Source of the DNA: Paulownia fortunei
Lineage: Eukaryota > Streptophyta > Magnoliopsida > Lamiales > Paulowniaceae
NCBI GenBank assembly: GCA_019321725.1
Contig: CM033120.1
Span: forward strand, 18,072,278-18,136,277
Length of the DNA: 64,000 bases
Reading direction: 5' to 3'
The notes beneath the pieces are model-generated. The model was not told the DNA's origin. It did not search any database and saw nothing but the letters and a program-made list of their open reading frames with translations. Position 1 is the first letter of the stretch. Every line of letters begins with the position of its first letter. Below are positions 36,800-49,982 of the stretch, one piece after another. Position numbers and translations under genes: made by a program.

Positions 36800-39700
36800 A
36801 TTGCCTTATTACAGACAAAACGTACAGTACGCGTGGGTTGAACTTGCTCTTTGAAAGTAACCTTTTGATGTGAAATGTCGAGAGTACCCTTAATATGGTT
36901 TCGTGGTTTAATTTGAGTGGGCCAGATTAGTAGTACTGTTTTGTAATTTCGGAAGAGTCCAAAGATCTCAAAGTAAGGGCCATACCCGTAGAGCAAAAGT
37001 TGGTCCAGAGATTGCAGGTGTAATAATCTTTCAAATTTCTGTCACTCCCATTATTCCTTCTTATATTTGTGAAAATTTTCATATTTATCTAAATAATTTC
37101 CTCTGGAGAAAAAAAAAATTGAATTTTATTCAAGTTTGTTAGCAGTAAACTTTGGCCGGTTACATTAAATTAATTTAATTTGTAATGTTTATTTTCATGT
37201 TCTTGCCTTTTTTTTTCTCTCTTTTGTAATGAAATTACTACATCAATTTGCAATTAGCGTTGTTTAAGTTATTCGAAATTATTAATTGAGAGTTCAAAAT
37301 TTTATAAATATGAATTTTTTTGGTTTGAATTTCACTAGAGATGTACTAGTTACTTGCCATTTTGGTTTGAGATTTTTTATTTGGCTATTCGATAATTTTG
37401 TTTGACTAAATTACCATTATAAATTGAATATTTCAAAGGTGAAATACTTATTACAAATATAGTAAAGTATTCACATTTCATGCAAATATCGATAAATTTT
37501 AGGTTGTATATATCTCTAAATTAATATTAGGATGATATAATAATACCTTTAATTGATTCTCTATGAAAAATATTATCTACTCATTCTTTATGTCAAGGTC
37601 AATATAATTTCACAAGAAAACACTTTTTTGGAGGTGAAACTCTTATATGAAAATCATAATAATCCAAATTTTTGAAAATTTTAAGATCATGTTGGCCGAT
37701 TTCCAGCCACAACTAATTCACCAAATTATTATCCTCCGAACCAAAATAGTTTTGAAACCATGATTGGAAATTTCAGTTTCAAATCATACGGTGCGACACT
37801 TAGGTCCCAAAGCCGTTGATGTTTAACGTTATCGATCCCTCCTCAATTTGATTTTACATGAGATTCTGCAAGTGTCAATGGACACTGCCAATAATGTTAT
37901 AACTCTACACATCTCTCTTCACATACGCAATATGCCAATAATTTCATAAATTTTGGGGCTAGTTTAAGAGCTTGTGATAGTTAGTTTGTTGATAAATTAC
38001 TAATCATAAGTTTACTAATCTTGGGATAAATCCCCCTTACTTGTATGTGTATTTTTTGACAGCATCAATTTTTTTTTTTTGTATTTGGATATAAATATTT
38101 GACTATGTCAAAAGTGGTCTGATACCACAATAAAACACGAAAAATAAATATAATTAAACTGGAGATAGAGATTCAAATTAGTCACAAGAAAAAGTGGATT
38201 AATATCAATTTAAGTGCTATATTATTATTCTACACTAACCAATCAAAAGTAGTGAAGTTATATTTACCAATAACTGCTGCATTTTTTTGATATTTTTTTG
38301 AGGAATTAAAGGGCATCTTCTTAAACATCATTAATGCTAAAAATACATGAAAGAAGAGCCATATTGTAATAAAATGTTAAAAGAAAGAAAAGAATATTGG
38401 AGTAGCTACTAACATCAAGAAGCCACTTGACCCAAAAGGCACACAAAAGCATGCGTGACATGCCATCAAGATTGGAAGCAAAAGGGTGTTCTACAGTTGG
38501 ACTTGGAAAAAGGGACCATCTCATGATATAACAGTAGCTAGGCCAGGATCCATTTGCAACAAATATATAATCCCATTTTTTATTTTTTATTTTATTTTTT
38601 TCAAATTTATTTCATATTTCTTATGGAGTCATTATATTTTTATTGCAGAAATTTATGGTATATATACTGGAGAATGATGATGCTGAATAGGACCCATGAT
38701 GGTAATAGAAGCCAATAAATGACCTGGGAAAAAGGCAGCCCAAAAAGTAGATTAATTTTGAACTATTATGATGTCTGAAAATTCCACTATAAAGGGAGGC
38801 CAGCACCCATATTTAAGATTCTTGTTTGTTTGTTTGTAAAGTCAATGCCAAAAAATTTCATCCCAAAGGAAGAAAAGACTTGTTACTATTACATCACATG
38901 AATTATTTTTCCCTGTGCCAAGCCATCAATATAAAAATCATACACAAATTATGTATGGAATCTTCAACAGTGAGGGATGGTACTATGCTTTATCAATTTG
39001 ATTTGTATCGGTGGGACATATTTCATAACCCCACCAAAAAAAAAGTGGCTTCAAATATAAATATATATATGTAGAAGAAAGTATATATGTATGTATGTGT
39101 GTATGTATACATATGTTCCACAGTGTTTTGGAGAACAGATATATGTATTTTGAGATAGTATATAACCCCAAATCTATTGGGATAACAGAAGCACTGTGGG
39201 GTAGGCAATAGGATCTTTCAAATCTTTTAATAACATAAGTAACTTGATTAATCAAATAGGATAAAAAATAAATAAATAAATTGTGTAACATTTGAGCCAA
39301 CATATATAGAAAAATGAATTTGATAAGCAAATATTGTTTATAAGTGCACAAGTAGATTAGCACAGATTGAGCACATTTTCAGCTCAAGAGATCATTTCAC
39401 ACAACATTTGACAGCATTCAATCATAAACTGTTTAATTTCCCTTAAAATACAGGAATTAAAGTATAAAATGCAACTCCTAAAATTATGCATAGGAAGAAA
39501 TGTTAGAAATATAAGGGATGAAAGTTCAGTTTACCAAATAACTCAAGGAGAGGCATATGACACCGCCTTCGGTAACCATGGCCGTTATAGTCTTCAAAGC
39601 ATAGTACGCATAAAAGAACTCCGTCGTCCTCTTGACAGCCATTATTACTACAACCACAACATAATAAATGAGCTTGCTGTGTATCTAATGTATATTATTT

Positions 39701-41670
39701 CATAAGATAAGTTTAGTGCTAATCAACCACAATTATAGACCTAAATCTTGACTCCAAAACCCTAGCTAGGTCATGCAAATTATTATTAAAACAAGGGAGA
39801 GATGATGAACACATTATTGATGACTTCCTGAATTACGTACTTTTTAATTATTTTTTTCTTTTATTGGAAGCTTCTTATAAAGAATGCATATACGTGTGTT
39901 CACGTCTAAATGGTGAGATCAACTGACTATTAGCATAATACGGATTCTACTATTCATATGATATTATTCATGTAAAATGTAAATCATAAAATCACAAGGG
40001 ACTGGACAAATAATAATATAATGATAAGGAAAAATCACTAAACATCTACCAATGTAATTAAAGATGCAGTATAGTTAGTGTATAGACAATGTATAGCTTA
40101 TTAATGATCAGAAACACAGTAGCAATATTCTCGCTGTTTTGATAGGGAGACAAACAGACAATATATGTTGTCACATCGACAAACCCTAGTCACTTGCTCG
40201 CATTAATTTAATTGCAACTACGAATTTTAGGGTTAATTATTAATAGCATAAACACCAAATCAGGAAGAACCCAAATACAGGAAAAAAAAAAAATACGTTA
40301 CGAATCCAAGAGTTGGAATCTATATAAGCTTTTAGTTTCTTGGTAATAACCAAAAAAAATACATATATTTTTAAGGACTGTTTGCTTTGTTTCCATGTCT
40401 CCTTGGCATTATGGCATCAATAATAAATTACTTGTTCATCTTATTCTTAGATTTTGTACAGCACTTTGCTGATTTCAGCAAATGTTTCGCCTTTGGTCTT
40501 TTGTTTCTTTATCTTTTTTTAATGCATTGATTCCTTAATAAACTGGCATGATTAGGTCAACTGCACATTAACTAAGTTGGGAAATAATTTGTTTATCGTT
40601 GTTAATATCTCATGCTTTATACTAAGAATTAGTCTCAATTTTCTTCCGTTTACCCTGACATGTATGGATTTGTTTGATTATTACGTAGTTGGTTCTCATC
40701 ACTAGGAAATTATGAGTGCAATAAGCTTTCTTCGACACAATTCATTCTAACACGATCATTTTATGACTACTGAGAACGAATTAAATCACATGATTCTATA
40801 TCTTATAATACTGCATTATTGGGGATACAAGATGCTACCTAGAGGAATCAGGATAGTTCAATAAATAAAATAATATTAATATTTTACTTTATAACATCAT
40901 TATATATACATCCAATATCATTATATATACATTCAATAATATATAATTCCATTTTAGGTATGATTAGCTAATTTGCATATCAATGAAAACTTTATTAGTC
41001 ATAAAATCTTGATTATCGATCTCATTAGAGGAAACAAACACAACATCAAGAAATAAATGATATCAAATCACTTGGATAATTGTCTAAATAGCGATAGCCA
41101 TGTGACGATTATGAAGGAGAAGAAAATGGGACTCGGAAAATGAGATGTCGAGCTCGTTGGGAACAGAAGTGAGTTGCAATAGTTTGTGGTCGGGAGGAGC
41201 TCTCGCTCTCTCCTCAAAACTCTTCCAAATGCCATATCAATGACCAAAAGCAGCTATTAGCATAGCGATTGGTATCAGTTGGGTTGGATAAGTTGGGCAA
41301 CTTATTTATGGACGATATCACTATCATACCATATAAATAATGCAAGAGAGGCACATAATAATTTCACACACACAACCTGGACCAGCTTTGGTTGTCATAA
41401 AATTGGGCTCCTATCCAAACAATTCTAATGTGGGCCTTCTTTAGACTCAGTTTCTGTGAAACAAGCCTAACCCCATTCGGCATCTCATGCATGAAATATA
41501 AAGGCAGCAAGACTGATATACATAATGACAAAACAAGAATCCATTAAGTAAATATCGATAGCACAAGAGAATAGCTCAAACTAGGGGGAGAGGGAAGCCA
41601 CGACTTTTGTATTATCTCATTGTCAAGACAAAATTTGATAATGCGGAGAATATGGATATACTGTTTATCA
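36800..41670. other. Gene-poor spacer between WAG-like kinase and PUR5 pseudogene
   Basis: About 4.9 kb of A+T-rich DNA in which I see no gene, no repeat pair and no transposon termini that I can defend. The open frames are short, and one near 39 kb is made of TATATG-type simple sequence. Confidence 0.5.
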
Positions 41671-41674
41671 CCTA

Positions 41675-44642
41675 TTACTGATAGTTCACTCCATCGCCAC
41701 TTATAACCTCACCAATGCAATGACATGTACCTTTGCCATGCCCTTCCCCGAGTATTCTGAGAGCAGACTCCTTGTTGACGACTAGAACCAGTCCAATCCC
41801 CATATTAAAAGTCCTTCTCATTTCAGCATCTTCTATTCTTCCAGCCTAACAAATTTGTCAAAAAGAATTACGATTGAGTTTACATATTTTTGCAAGGATT
41901 GTTTAAAAGAAATCAGTGAGTACAAAGCACAGATATGATGTCAAGAACCTGTATTTACTCAAAGGAGATGAATTCATCTTCAGAGAGAAGTGTTGCAATG
42001 CCATTGAGCAGAAATATTTCAAACAAAGCGTTGAGGTCTTACCTGCTTGACATATATAACAGTGGGTGCCATCAAAGCTTCACCTAGTGTAACAGATGAT
42101 CCAGGAAGTTTGTCCTTCAAAGAAAGGCAACTCCACTCCAAAACCCTGAAAAATGGCATAATTGACATTAACAAAGAAATAAATAGTGCAAGCAAGATTG
42201 AGTGCGTTTGAAATAGAAACATATTACTATACATTTCAACTGCAGTGTAAGGTTTGTACAGCCACAAAATTTAGATTAATTATTTAACAAGGAGCAATTT
42301 CTAGAAAGGGAATGTTTAAACCTTCTAACAAGAGAAAATCCATTGGAACTCCACCGGATGGTAGACCAATAAGGACATCTCCAACCGCTATGTTTCTTCC
42401 ATCAATTACTGAGTCCTTCTTTACAATACCCACAGCAAAGCCACTCAGATCATACTCACCATCTGCATAGAAATCAAGCATCTCTGCAGTCTAAAAGATA
42501 CATGCAGTCCATCAAATTGACCAAAAAAGGACAGGTTTTGCTTAGTTATACACAAATGCTCTCATAGACTGATTAATTTCATTCTGAATCACGCATGACT
42601 ATACACACCAATAAAAGAAGACAACTAAATTACTCAAAAATCAAAGATACATCCACCCAAATATATGTATTTTTAATACAAGCTACAATACAATTCACTG
42701 AAGAATTAAAACCTTCTAATAAGATGCTTGAGATTGTGTTCCCTGTCAAACCAAACTGAATGAAACAAGATGAAAAATAATTTCCTTCCATTGCAAAATT
42801 AGATTATATGAGGATAGACATTTCTTCAAAAAAATAACTCCGTGGAAAGAATTGTCAACAGTAATAGATCCAACAAAATCCAACATGAATCTATGCAATT
42901 TAACATATGCAAAAACCAATAAAGGAAACCAATTAAAGAATAAAATAAAATCACTTGTGAAAACAGAAGGAAAGTCCAACATTCTAGCAAACTTACAGAA
43001 TGACTCACTACCATTATGAGATAACCATTGGTTCAAGCAGTGGAACAAAAACTCCTTGCTAGATTTCTTGATTTTCAACTAGCATTATATTAACTGCAGC
43101 AAAAAAATAGAATTTAAAACTAGCCACAAGTACCTCTCCCCCTAGAAGAGTGCAGTCAGATTGCTGGCAACCGTCGACTATGCCTTTGATAACCTACATT
43201 AGCAGATAGCAAGATAATTGAACTCCCCTCATCAGAAAAAGATAATACTATAGCTTCTTGATATTAAAAGAAATTGGTGCCAGATACAACTGATGTACCT
43301 TTTCTGCAAGATCAACATCAAGACGGCTTGTAGCAAAGTAATCAAGGAAAAATAAAGGCTTCACCTCGGAGGTGACTGGTTCATTAACACTCATGGCAAC
43401 CTGATCAAAAATTGTAATTAGTCCTGGCATTACTAACAGAGCACATAGGATGTCCAATTATTTTTATCAAATCAATGCCAATATAGTCTCATGAATTCCA
43501 GTCTCAAAAGCGAGCTTAAGTTTGGTTCCTACACCATCTGTACCAGCCACAAGATAGGAATCTCCTGTGAAGCATTGACAATATCATTAGATTGCGATAT
43601 AAGATGCCAGAGACTATCAAGTCAAACAGAAATAAGAAAGGCTTCTGAATAAACAGCTAAGAGGAAAGGGGCAAAAGAAGAAAACAGAAACATAAACAGA
43701 GAGTGGAAGCGCCCTAGATATCCGAATGGAATGAGTAAGCTACTTCTTACATCCTTTCTTAAAAAGTTTTCAAAGTTAACAATACAAAAAATAAATAAAT
43801 ATAGGACCAGGTTGTGAGTGCATGCAATATGTGGAGCGAATCATATTTGACATGGAACCAAAAGAATCAGGAAGGAGACTGCAATTCCATGAAATTGAGA
43901 ATCTGGGAAATCCAATTCAACAATTAAGGAAGGAAACACAATTAAAAAAATGGCAAACAACAATGTAAGCCAATCAATACTATTCAAGAAATCAGTATGC
44001 AACAACCTTACACTCGAGTAAATAAGTGTTTTCTCCTACTCTATGACCTGTTAATAAATTTTCTTCATAGCATAGCCATAATGGCACACAAAATTTTCAG
44101 CAAATACTCGAGCAGAAAAAGAAAGTGCTTCTTTTCAATAAATTAAATGTAAGTCACACCTTGGAATTAGACAATTACAAAAAGGAATCTTGATATGTAA
44201 GAGCATGGTGGTTATACAGAGTAATTCATCCAACTAATAACCGAAATTACAACTACACTACTAAAGAATATAACCATAACTATGGAGGGAAACTGACTAT
44301 GATGCCTAATGGAAAGAGCCCTCCAAAGCCTCCAATTTCAGGAGCCATCTTGGCAATTCTTCTAACAAGTTCTGAACCAGCATCAATGTCAACACCAGCA
44401 TCCTTGTATGTAAGTAAGTCCCTCACCCTTGTCTTGCGCAGCAGTTTCCACATGGTTTTGGGTACCGCTGCTCAACATTGAAATTACAACACTGTTTTTC
44501 ACACTTCTTTCTTGCAATTCTTTGACAAGAACGGCAGAAATCCTTTGGTAAAATTACCTCTATGATTGTTGGACAAATTTGGATTAAACAAATTCGTAAT
44601 GCAACAGGATTGTTCTGTATTTGCTTTACAGGACGTATTCAT
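41675..44642 (-). pseudogene. Pseudogene of phosphoribosylformylglycinamidine cyclo-ligase (AIR synthetase, plastid purine synthesis)
   Basis: Pieces in order: 44642-44306 (transit peptide plus AGVDIDAGSELVRRI), 43564-43468 (DSYLVAGTDGVGTKLKLAFE), 43400-43299 ([21 protein letters not shown]), 43193-43134 (GIVDGCQQSDCTLLGGE), 42490-42322 ([20 protein letters not shown]), 42145-42043 (TLGEALMAPTVIYVKQ), 41948-41931 (VLDIIS only) and 41845-41675 (AEMRRTFNMGIG ... GDGVNYQ). Lesions: a frame change in the transit region, a 4-base insertion before AAGGATGCTGG, a GC donor, a 2-base insertion before GGCATTGATTTG with loss of the following GT donor, a 4-base deletion in the GVHSNG region, and loss of nearly the whole exon that should carry ITGGGFTDN, which is needed for catalysis. 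Introns are retained, so it is a decayed genomic duplicate, not a retrocopy. Confidence 0.92.
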
Positions 44643-44648
44643 ACTTTT

Positions 44649-45300
44649 CTTGAAGTAATTAACCAAAACCCTTCATGAAGGAAGTAGAACAAGGTATTTT
44701 CAGTTGGTGATTCAAGGAAATGTAAAAAAAAAACATTTAACTTGAGTTAATGATTTTCAAGCTGCACCTGGATACTTACTACTTCGCTTGAACTAATTGA
44801 CGAAACCCTTGAAGAAATAAAGAAGTAAAACAAGATAGTATTCAGTTCATCATTCAAGGAACATACAAGCAACCACCGCATTTGAATTTAAGATATTTAA
44901 TAAGTAGCTAGGAATAGTGCATTTGTTGAAGTAATTAACAAAAAACTTCAAGAAATAAATAAGTCAAACAGGAAAGTGTTCAGTTGGTAATTCAAGAAAT
45001 ATAAAAGATACCAAATTTGAGTATATGATATTCAAAAAGTACTAGAGAACAGTGTTTTCTTGAAGAAAAATACACAGAATCCTTCAAGAAAGAAGTGAAA
45101 AATGATACAAGTATTCAGTTATAATTCAAGAAATATACAAGAAGCCAGCCAATTTCAGTTAATGAATTTTCATTAAGTACCTAAGTAAGTACTTCTCTAG
45201 GAAGAATAAGCATAGCCCTGCAAAAACAAAGAAGTAAAACAAGATAGCTTTCAGTTGATAATGCAATAAACTTAAAAGAAAGATTTGACTTTAAAGGATT
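44649..45300. repeat. Five-copy diverged minisatellite, ~136-bp period, in the 5' intron of the PUR5 pseudogene
   Basis: Units start near 44649, 44787, 44925, 45059 and 45195. Each begins with a CTTGAAGTAATTAAC-like word, followed by CTTCAAGAAA.AA.GAAGTAAAACA, a TATTCAGTTG block and ATTCAAGAAATATA. It lies upstream of the coding start and is probably within the leader intron. Confidence 0.8.
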
Positions 45301-45311
45301 TTAAACTACCT

Positions 45312-45420
45312 TAGTATAAATTATAACCAATACAGCAGAAATACGAGGTTAAAGACGCGGGCGGTTTGTCGGCGGAGGAGAGCGGCAGCGGCCTTAGACG
45401 ATGGGAAAAGCCACTGCTGA
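45312..45420 (-). other. Probable non-coding first exon of the PUR5 pseudogene
   Basis: A G+C-rich block in an A+T-rich region. On the minus strand it ends TACTAAG|GTAGTTT, a plausible donor; splicing to an AG (TTCAAG) just before the pseudogene ATG at 44642 would give a leader intron of about 660 bases. No protein is recognised in it. Confidence 0.4.
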
Positions 45421-45539
45421 AAAGTAAGGGTACACTCGGATTCAACTCTCTTCTTTTCTTTAATTTTCGAATTTTCGTTTATTATATGGGTAAACCGGGC
45501 AATGTGGGTCGGGTTATTTAAACTCAATCCGGAATAAGA

Positions 45540-46900
45540 CTACCGTAATTCTAAACTCTCTTTACATGAGCGCAAAATCAAAGAACTGGCCCATATTGAA
45601 TAAATTTGACCATATGGGCCGGCTTGTCCTTTTCTTTTTGTATACTATTTGAATAAAGTAACCACACAGTCCAAGGGGGGAAAAAATTGTATCCATGGTA
45701 ACAAATTTCGGAAATAATTTATTAGCACTTAAAATTTATAATTTGAGTATTATATAAATTAATTTAAACAAAAAATCAAAACAATTTTTTAAATTTATGA
45801 TTAATTAAGAAATAATTTGATAAAAATATCTAATTATTTCATCAGATAATATATTTATGTATAAAGATTGTCAATAAAAATTATATAGTCTAGTAAAATT
45901 ATATATATGTGTATTGAAAAAATCAAAAAATAATTTAGTATAGTATGATCTTATTAAAATAAAAATAAAATTCAAAAATAAATTAATTTATTTAAATTAA
46001 AAATTGATTGATTTTGTCATATTAATATTTATAAAAAATACATACGAGATTCCATCGTTTCACAAAAATATCGTGTTTTATTCAAATAATTTTCAAAAAT
46101 TCGAGAATTTTTGTTACAATGATTGTATCCACTTAGAATTGCACAAATATAAAAGTGGATACATCTTAAACTTATGGAGCGTCATGAATTCACAAAGTGT
46201 GTTTTCATTAAAAATTATTAACACTTTGTTTAATTTTGAATTTTAATAAAAAAATGTTTTTCTTATGTAAATAATAGTACTTGCATTTAATTTTTTTATA
46301 CTTGTCCATTTATTCTCCTTTTTTATCATCAAAATCCAAGATCAAGTGACCATTGAATTGTAAATTTATAATATACTGTAAATCTTCAAATATTTGCATA
46401 ATAATCACTTCAATATAACAAATGTTTAAAATTAAATATATATATATATATAACAATATTTTATAAATAATGGAATATATATATATTCATAAATAACACA
46501 TCACCCACAATTTGAAGGGAGTCGAGCACAGATTTAGCTAAAATCATACCAAGTGTATGTACTGTAGCATCTTATAAGACCTAGTATTGAAATAATCCCA
46601 CCAAAAAGATGGGCACAATAATGGCATTTAAACTCCCCTAAATTTTAATAAAACTAAAACTCTTATATCTTTTGTTTTTACTAGCTATATGTTGTCGTAA
46701 ATAACACAATGTAATGAAATTATGCCAAGATGTACAAAAAAATAGCAGATGTTATCAAAGAACGTATTATTGGACAAACTCTCATACAACGAATTGAAGA
46801 TTAAAATCTCCTAGACTATTTTTTAGGTGGGTTAAACTTCTGTAACTCTTTCTTTGATATGGGTTTTATCAGTAAGTTTAGTACAATTATTTGGTGAGGG
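45540..46900. other. Spacer
   Basis: A+T-rich sequence with a TA microsatellite (about 46436-46452) and no supported gene. Confidence 0.5.
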
Positions 46901-47251
46901 CAAGTTACAAGAAATTCATATTGAGAAACAAAAAAGAAAAGAAAAGAAAGAAGACGAAGAAGAAAATGTGACATCCAAGGCGAAGTTTGCACAAAACAGA
47001 GCAGTAGGTGTAGATGTTTTTAAAAGTCCACCAGATTAAGACAAGACCGTCTCAGTACTTTGATTCCTCCACTAGTCTACTACTCTCAATAACACTGGCA
47101 GAAAGCGAGGGAAAAAGGAAAGGAAAAACAGAGAGAATAGGGACGAAGCAACGAAGAAAATTTTCCTTCAAGAAACGCTTGATTCTTCATGTACTCTGCA
47201 TTAAATAAGGGAGTATCAGTATCATTATCATTATCATTTCACTCTACTCCA

Positions 47252-47289
47252 CCTCTCTCTCTCTCTCTCTCTCAAACACACACACACAG
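47252..47289 (+). repeat. (CT)n and (AC)n microsatellites in the leader of the X8 gene
   Basis: About ten CT units followed by AAA and about seven AC units, ending about 75 bases before the X8-gene ATG. CT-rich leaders are common in plant genes. Confidence 0.8.
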
Positions 47290-47363
47290 AGTAACTTTAG
47301 TGCGTGTGTGTTTTTTAAGTTCTTGAAGTTTTCCAGCAGCAAGTGAACATTATCTTTTGTACC

Positions 47364-48296
47364 ATGAGAAAGACGCTTTGGGTTTTTCTGAACCTTGTGG
47401 CTGTGCAGTGTTTTCTGGGTATGTTTCTTTTATTCTCCTTCCAATTTCTTGTAAAATGTAGTTTTCTTTTTATTTGAGCAAAATTTTGCCTAAATTGTTT
47501 CATTATTTCTCCATGGTTTATGGTCTTTCTGTTTAGTCCCCTTTCTTTTATCAGATGATACATCGTTTATCTTTTATTTCATTAAAGGTTCAGTCTTTAC
47601 AACAAAAGCTATGGTACAAGAGAAGGCAGATGCAGCCATCCCAGTTACAACTCTATCACCTCCAGAAGGCAACACCACATTCCTTGGTGGCACAACTTGG
47701 TGTGTAGCCCGGGCCGGTGTCTCCCAAGTTGATTTGCAGGTTGCATTGGATTGGGCTTGTGGGTTGGGTAAAGCAGATTGCGGTGCGATACAAGCCGGGG
47801 GCCCGTGCTTCGAGCCCGACACACTACTTTCCCATGCATCCTATGCTTTCAACAGCTACTACCAGCAAAATGGGAATTCTGATATTGCTTGCTACTTTGG
47901 AGGGACTGCTGCCTTAACGCAAAATAATCCTGGTGAGTGCCGCATTCAGCAGAATCAGTAAATGACAATTAAATCAGTTCCTTCTCATTAATTGTATATA
48001 TATTGCTAAAGATGAATAATCTCTATCGCCATTTAAATGAATTTCGTCTATTCTTTTGTTACAGGCTATGAAAATTGTGTTTTTGCCTCGTCAGGGTAAG
48101 TTAGTATTGCAGATTGTTAATGTTGCCACATTGACAAGAATCAGCTTATCTCAACACATACTCGACTTTTGATGTTTGATTTCTCGGCAGGTCTATAAAA
48201 TCTTCGGCAGCATCTTCATCTAAACACAAGGCAAAAAGTATTTGGTGGAAGATAGATGTAATTCTTCTGCTTTTATATTTAGTAGCAAGAAGATGA
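47364..48296 (+). CDS. Secreted X8-domain (CBM43) protein, callose-binding type, four exons
   Basis: Exons 47364-47418, 47588-47932, 48065-48095 and 48191-48296 join in frame to 178 residues with consensus splice sites. X8 (CBM43) modules bind beta-1,3-glucan; small members such as plasmodesmata callose-binding proteins act at cell walls and plasmodesmata. A signal peptide is clear (MRKTLWVFLNLVAVQCFLG). The X8 domain begins at TTWCVARAGVSQ and has six conserved cysteines (WCVA, WACG, ADCGAI, GGPCF, IACYFGG, YENCVF). A Ser/Lys-rich linker leads to a hydrophobic C-terminal stretch (IDVILLLLYLVA) ending in ARR, which could be a GPI-attachment signal or membrane tail; the basic end is unusual for a GPI signal. 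It has no glucanase domain, so it binds but does not cut callose. The partner is unknown. Confidence 0.92.
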
Positions 48297-49980
48297 TCGT
48301 TCTGTTCTGCTTACAGAGTGCGTGCCCAATGAGCTTGAATGGCTAATCAAAGTGTTGCAGATGGAAGCAAAAGGTTTGATTTGGATTCACCACGAAAAAG
48401 GAAGGTTTTGATTTGGGTTTACTCTTGGCAAAAGCTAGCTTAAAGGTGCTTAGAGCTTATTTTTTGTAAGTTTTTGGCTTAATTATACTTTGCTGTGTTG
48501 CTAGTTTAAGAATCCTTGGCAATGTAAAGTGCCATGTTCCTTTTTTTTATTTCTCTTAGCTTTAACTATTCTAGTATATTTGCCCCCCCCCCCCCCACCC
48601 CACACACACACACACCCTCTAAGTCTTGTGGACCATTTTAGTGTATGAATTGTGTTAGCAAATATGAGTAAGACTGTACAAAGATCTCCAACAGAGCAAC
48701 AAAAGAATCATAATTGAAAATGTAGTTTTAGATAACTTTTCTCTATTAATCACAACAAACTAGAAAAAAACTTTAAAAATAAGAGAACTGTGATAAAATT
48801 CAATCAAGTTGGCTGTGCCATTGAGATTGTTGTGCAGATTGAGACTTGGGACCAGCAAAAAATGAACAAAGATTTGTCTGAACAGAGAAAAAGAGCCCTT
48901 ATTGTATTTCCAAACAACAGTAATTAAAAAACAAAAGCTTGGCTTTTGCCCCTCTATCACCATATTGGCCAAAATTCTTACTGTAGGCAAGCTGTACAAA
49001 GGTCATCCTAGGTGGTCTTTGGTTTGAATTTCAAAACAATCACAATTATTTTTATAATGAAATCTAATTCCACGTAAGGTATATCATATATCAATACAGT
49101 AATTTTCCCAAACTCCAAGTCCTCTTACTCATTTGTTTAACTGATGAGTACGTAGAGCATGAGTAGAAATAAGAGAGACTGCAGCATGCATGCATGAATG
49201 CTCTCCTCCCAAAGTGAACCTCGGGCAGTGTTTTGTGCATGGACTTGTCAGCATTTATGTTGTCTTGGCTTGCTTTTGTACGCTCAGCCTTTTCTCTCTT
49301 GGCGAGGCCCAGCACCGGGATTTTAATTGTTGTCTCTTCATACAGTCTCTGCAACTTTTTCTTCTATCTCATTTTTTTCTCTCCATTTATTTAGCCTAGA
49401 AATTCATGGGTTAAAATAAACTTGTCTTCGTTTTAAAGAATAGTTTATTGTTAATTTTATTGCAATTTCTATTGTATTATATTAATTATTCACCATATAT
49501 AAATTTTTATTCATAAAATATTCGACAATTAATACAATCTAAATAAAATATACAATAAGATTTGCTTAGAAAATTTTGTTCGCAGCTTATGATCCAACAC
49601 TTCCATTTTCTTGGGGGTTTAGTAAATAGAAAAATTCTAAGTAAAAAATCCATTTTCTAGTATAATAATTTTCTTGAAACAATATCAGCTGATCATTTGC
49701 AAACCCTCCAATTGACAACGAAGTTTGTCAACACATCCAAATCCTATTCAATTGAGATCACCCAATATCACTCTGCCATGTCAGCAACATGTATCTAAGT
49801 GCATCCAAATCTGCGATTCAGAGGCCACTATTACTCATACTTGCAAACTTATAACACTACAGCAGGATAAAATAATCACTCGGAAATTAAAAACGGGGGT
49901 TGCATTTCCTCTTTGACCAGCTTTTTCTTTCTTTCTTTCTTCTTTTTTTTTTTTTTTATTTCCCTGAGCTTAATTAAGCC
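48297..49980. other. Spacer between X8 gene and PSAK pseudogene
   Basis: It contains a C homopolymer (about 14 Cs) followed by (CA)n at about 48582-48615 within the X8 gene 3' flank. No gene is supported. A G+C-richer stretch at 49150-49330 has open frames on both strands but no family signature. Confidence 0.5.
48582..48615. repeat. Poly(C) run plus (CA)n microsatellite
   Basis: About fourteen consecutive Cs, then ACCCC and about eight CA units. Base counts here are prone to sequencing error. Confidence 0.85.
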
Positions 49981-49982
49981 AG

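Noticed and set aside
39060..39120. TATATG/TGTATG-rich stretch as a regulatory array
   Set aside because: Simple sequence repeat without spacing or motif conservation.
42284..42481. An intact short AIR-synthetase protein from the 65-codon frame
   Set aside because: It is one exon of the pseudogene reading through a 4-base deletion into intron sequence; it cannot form the enzyme.
44299..44481. Plus-strand open frame over the PUR5 region
   Set aside because: Antisense shadow of the first PUR5 pseudogene exon.
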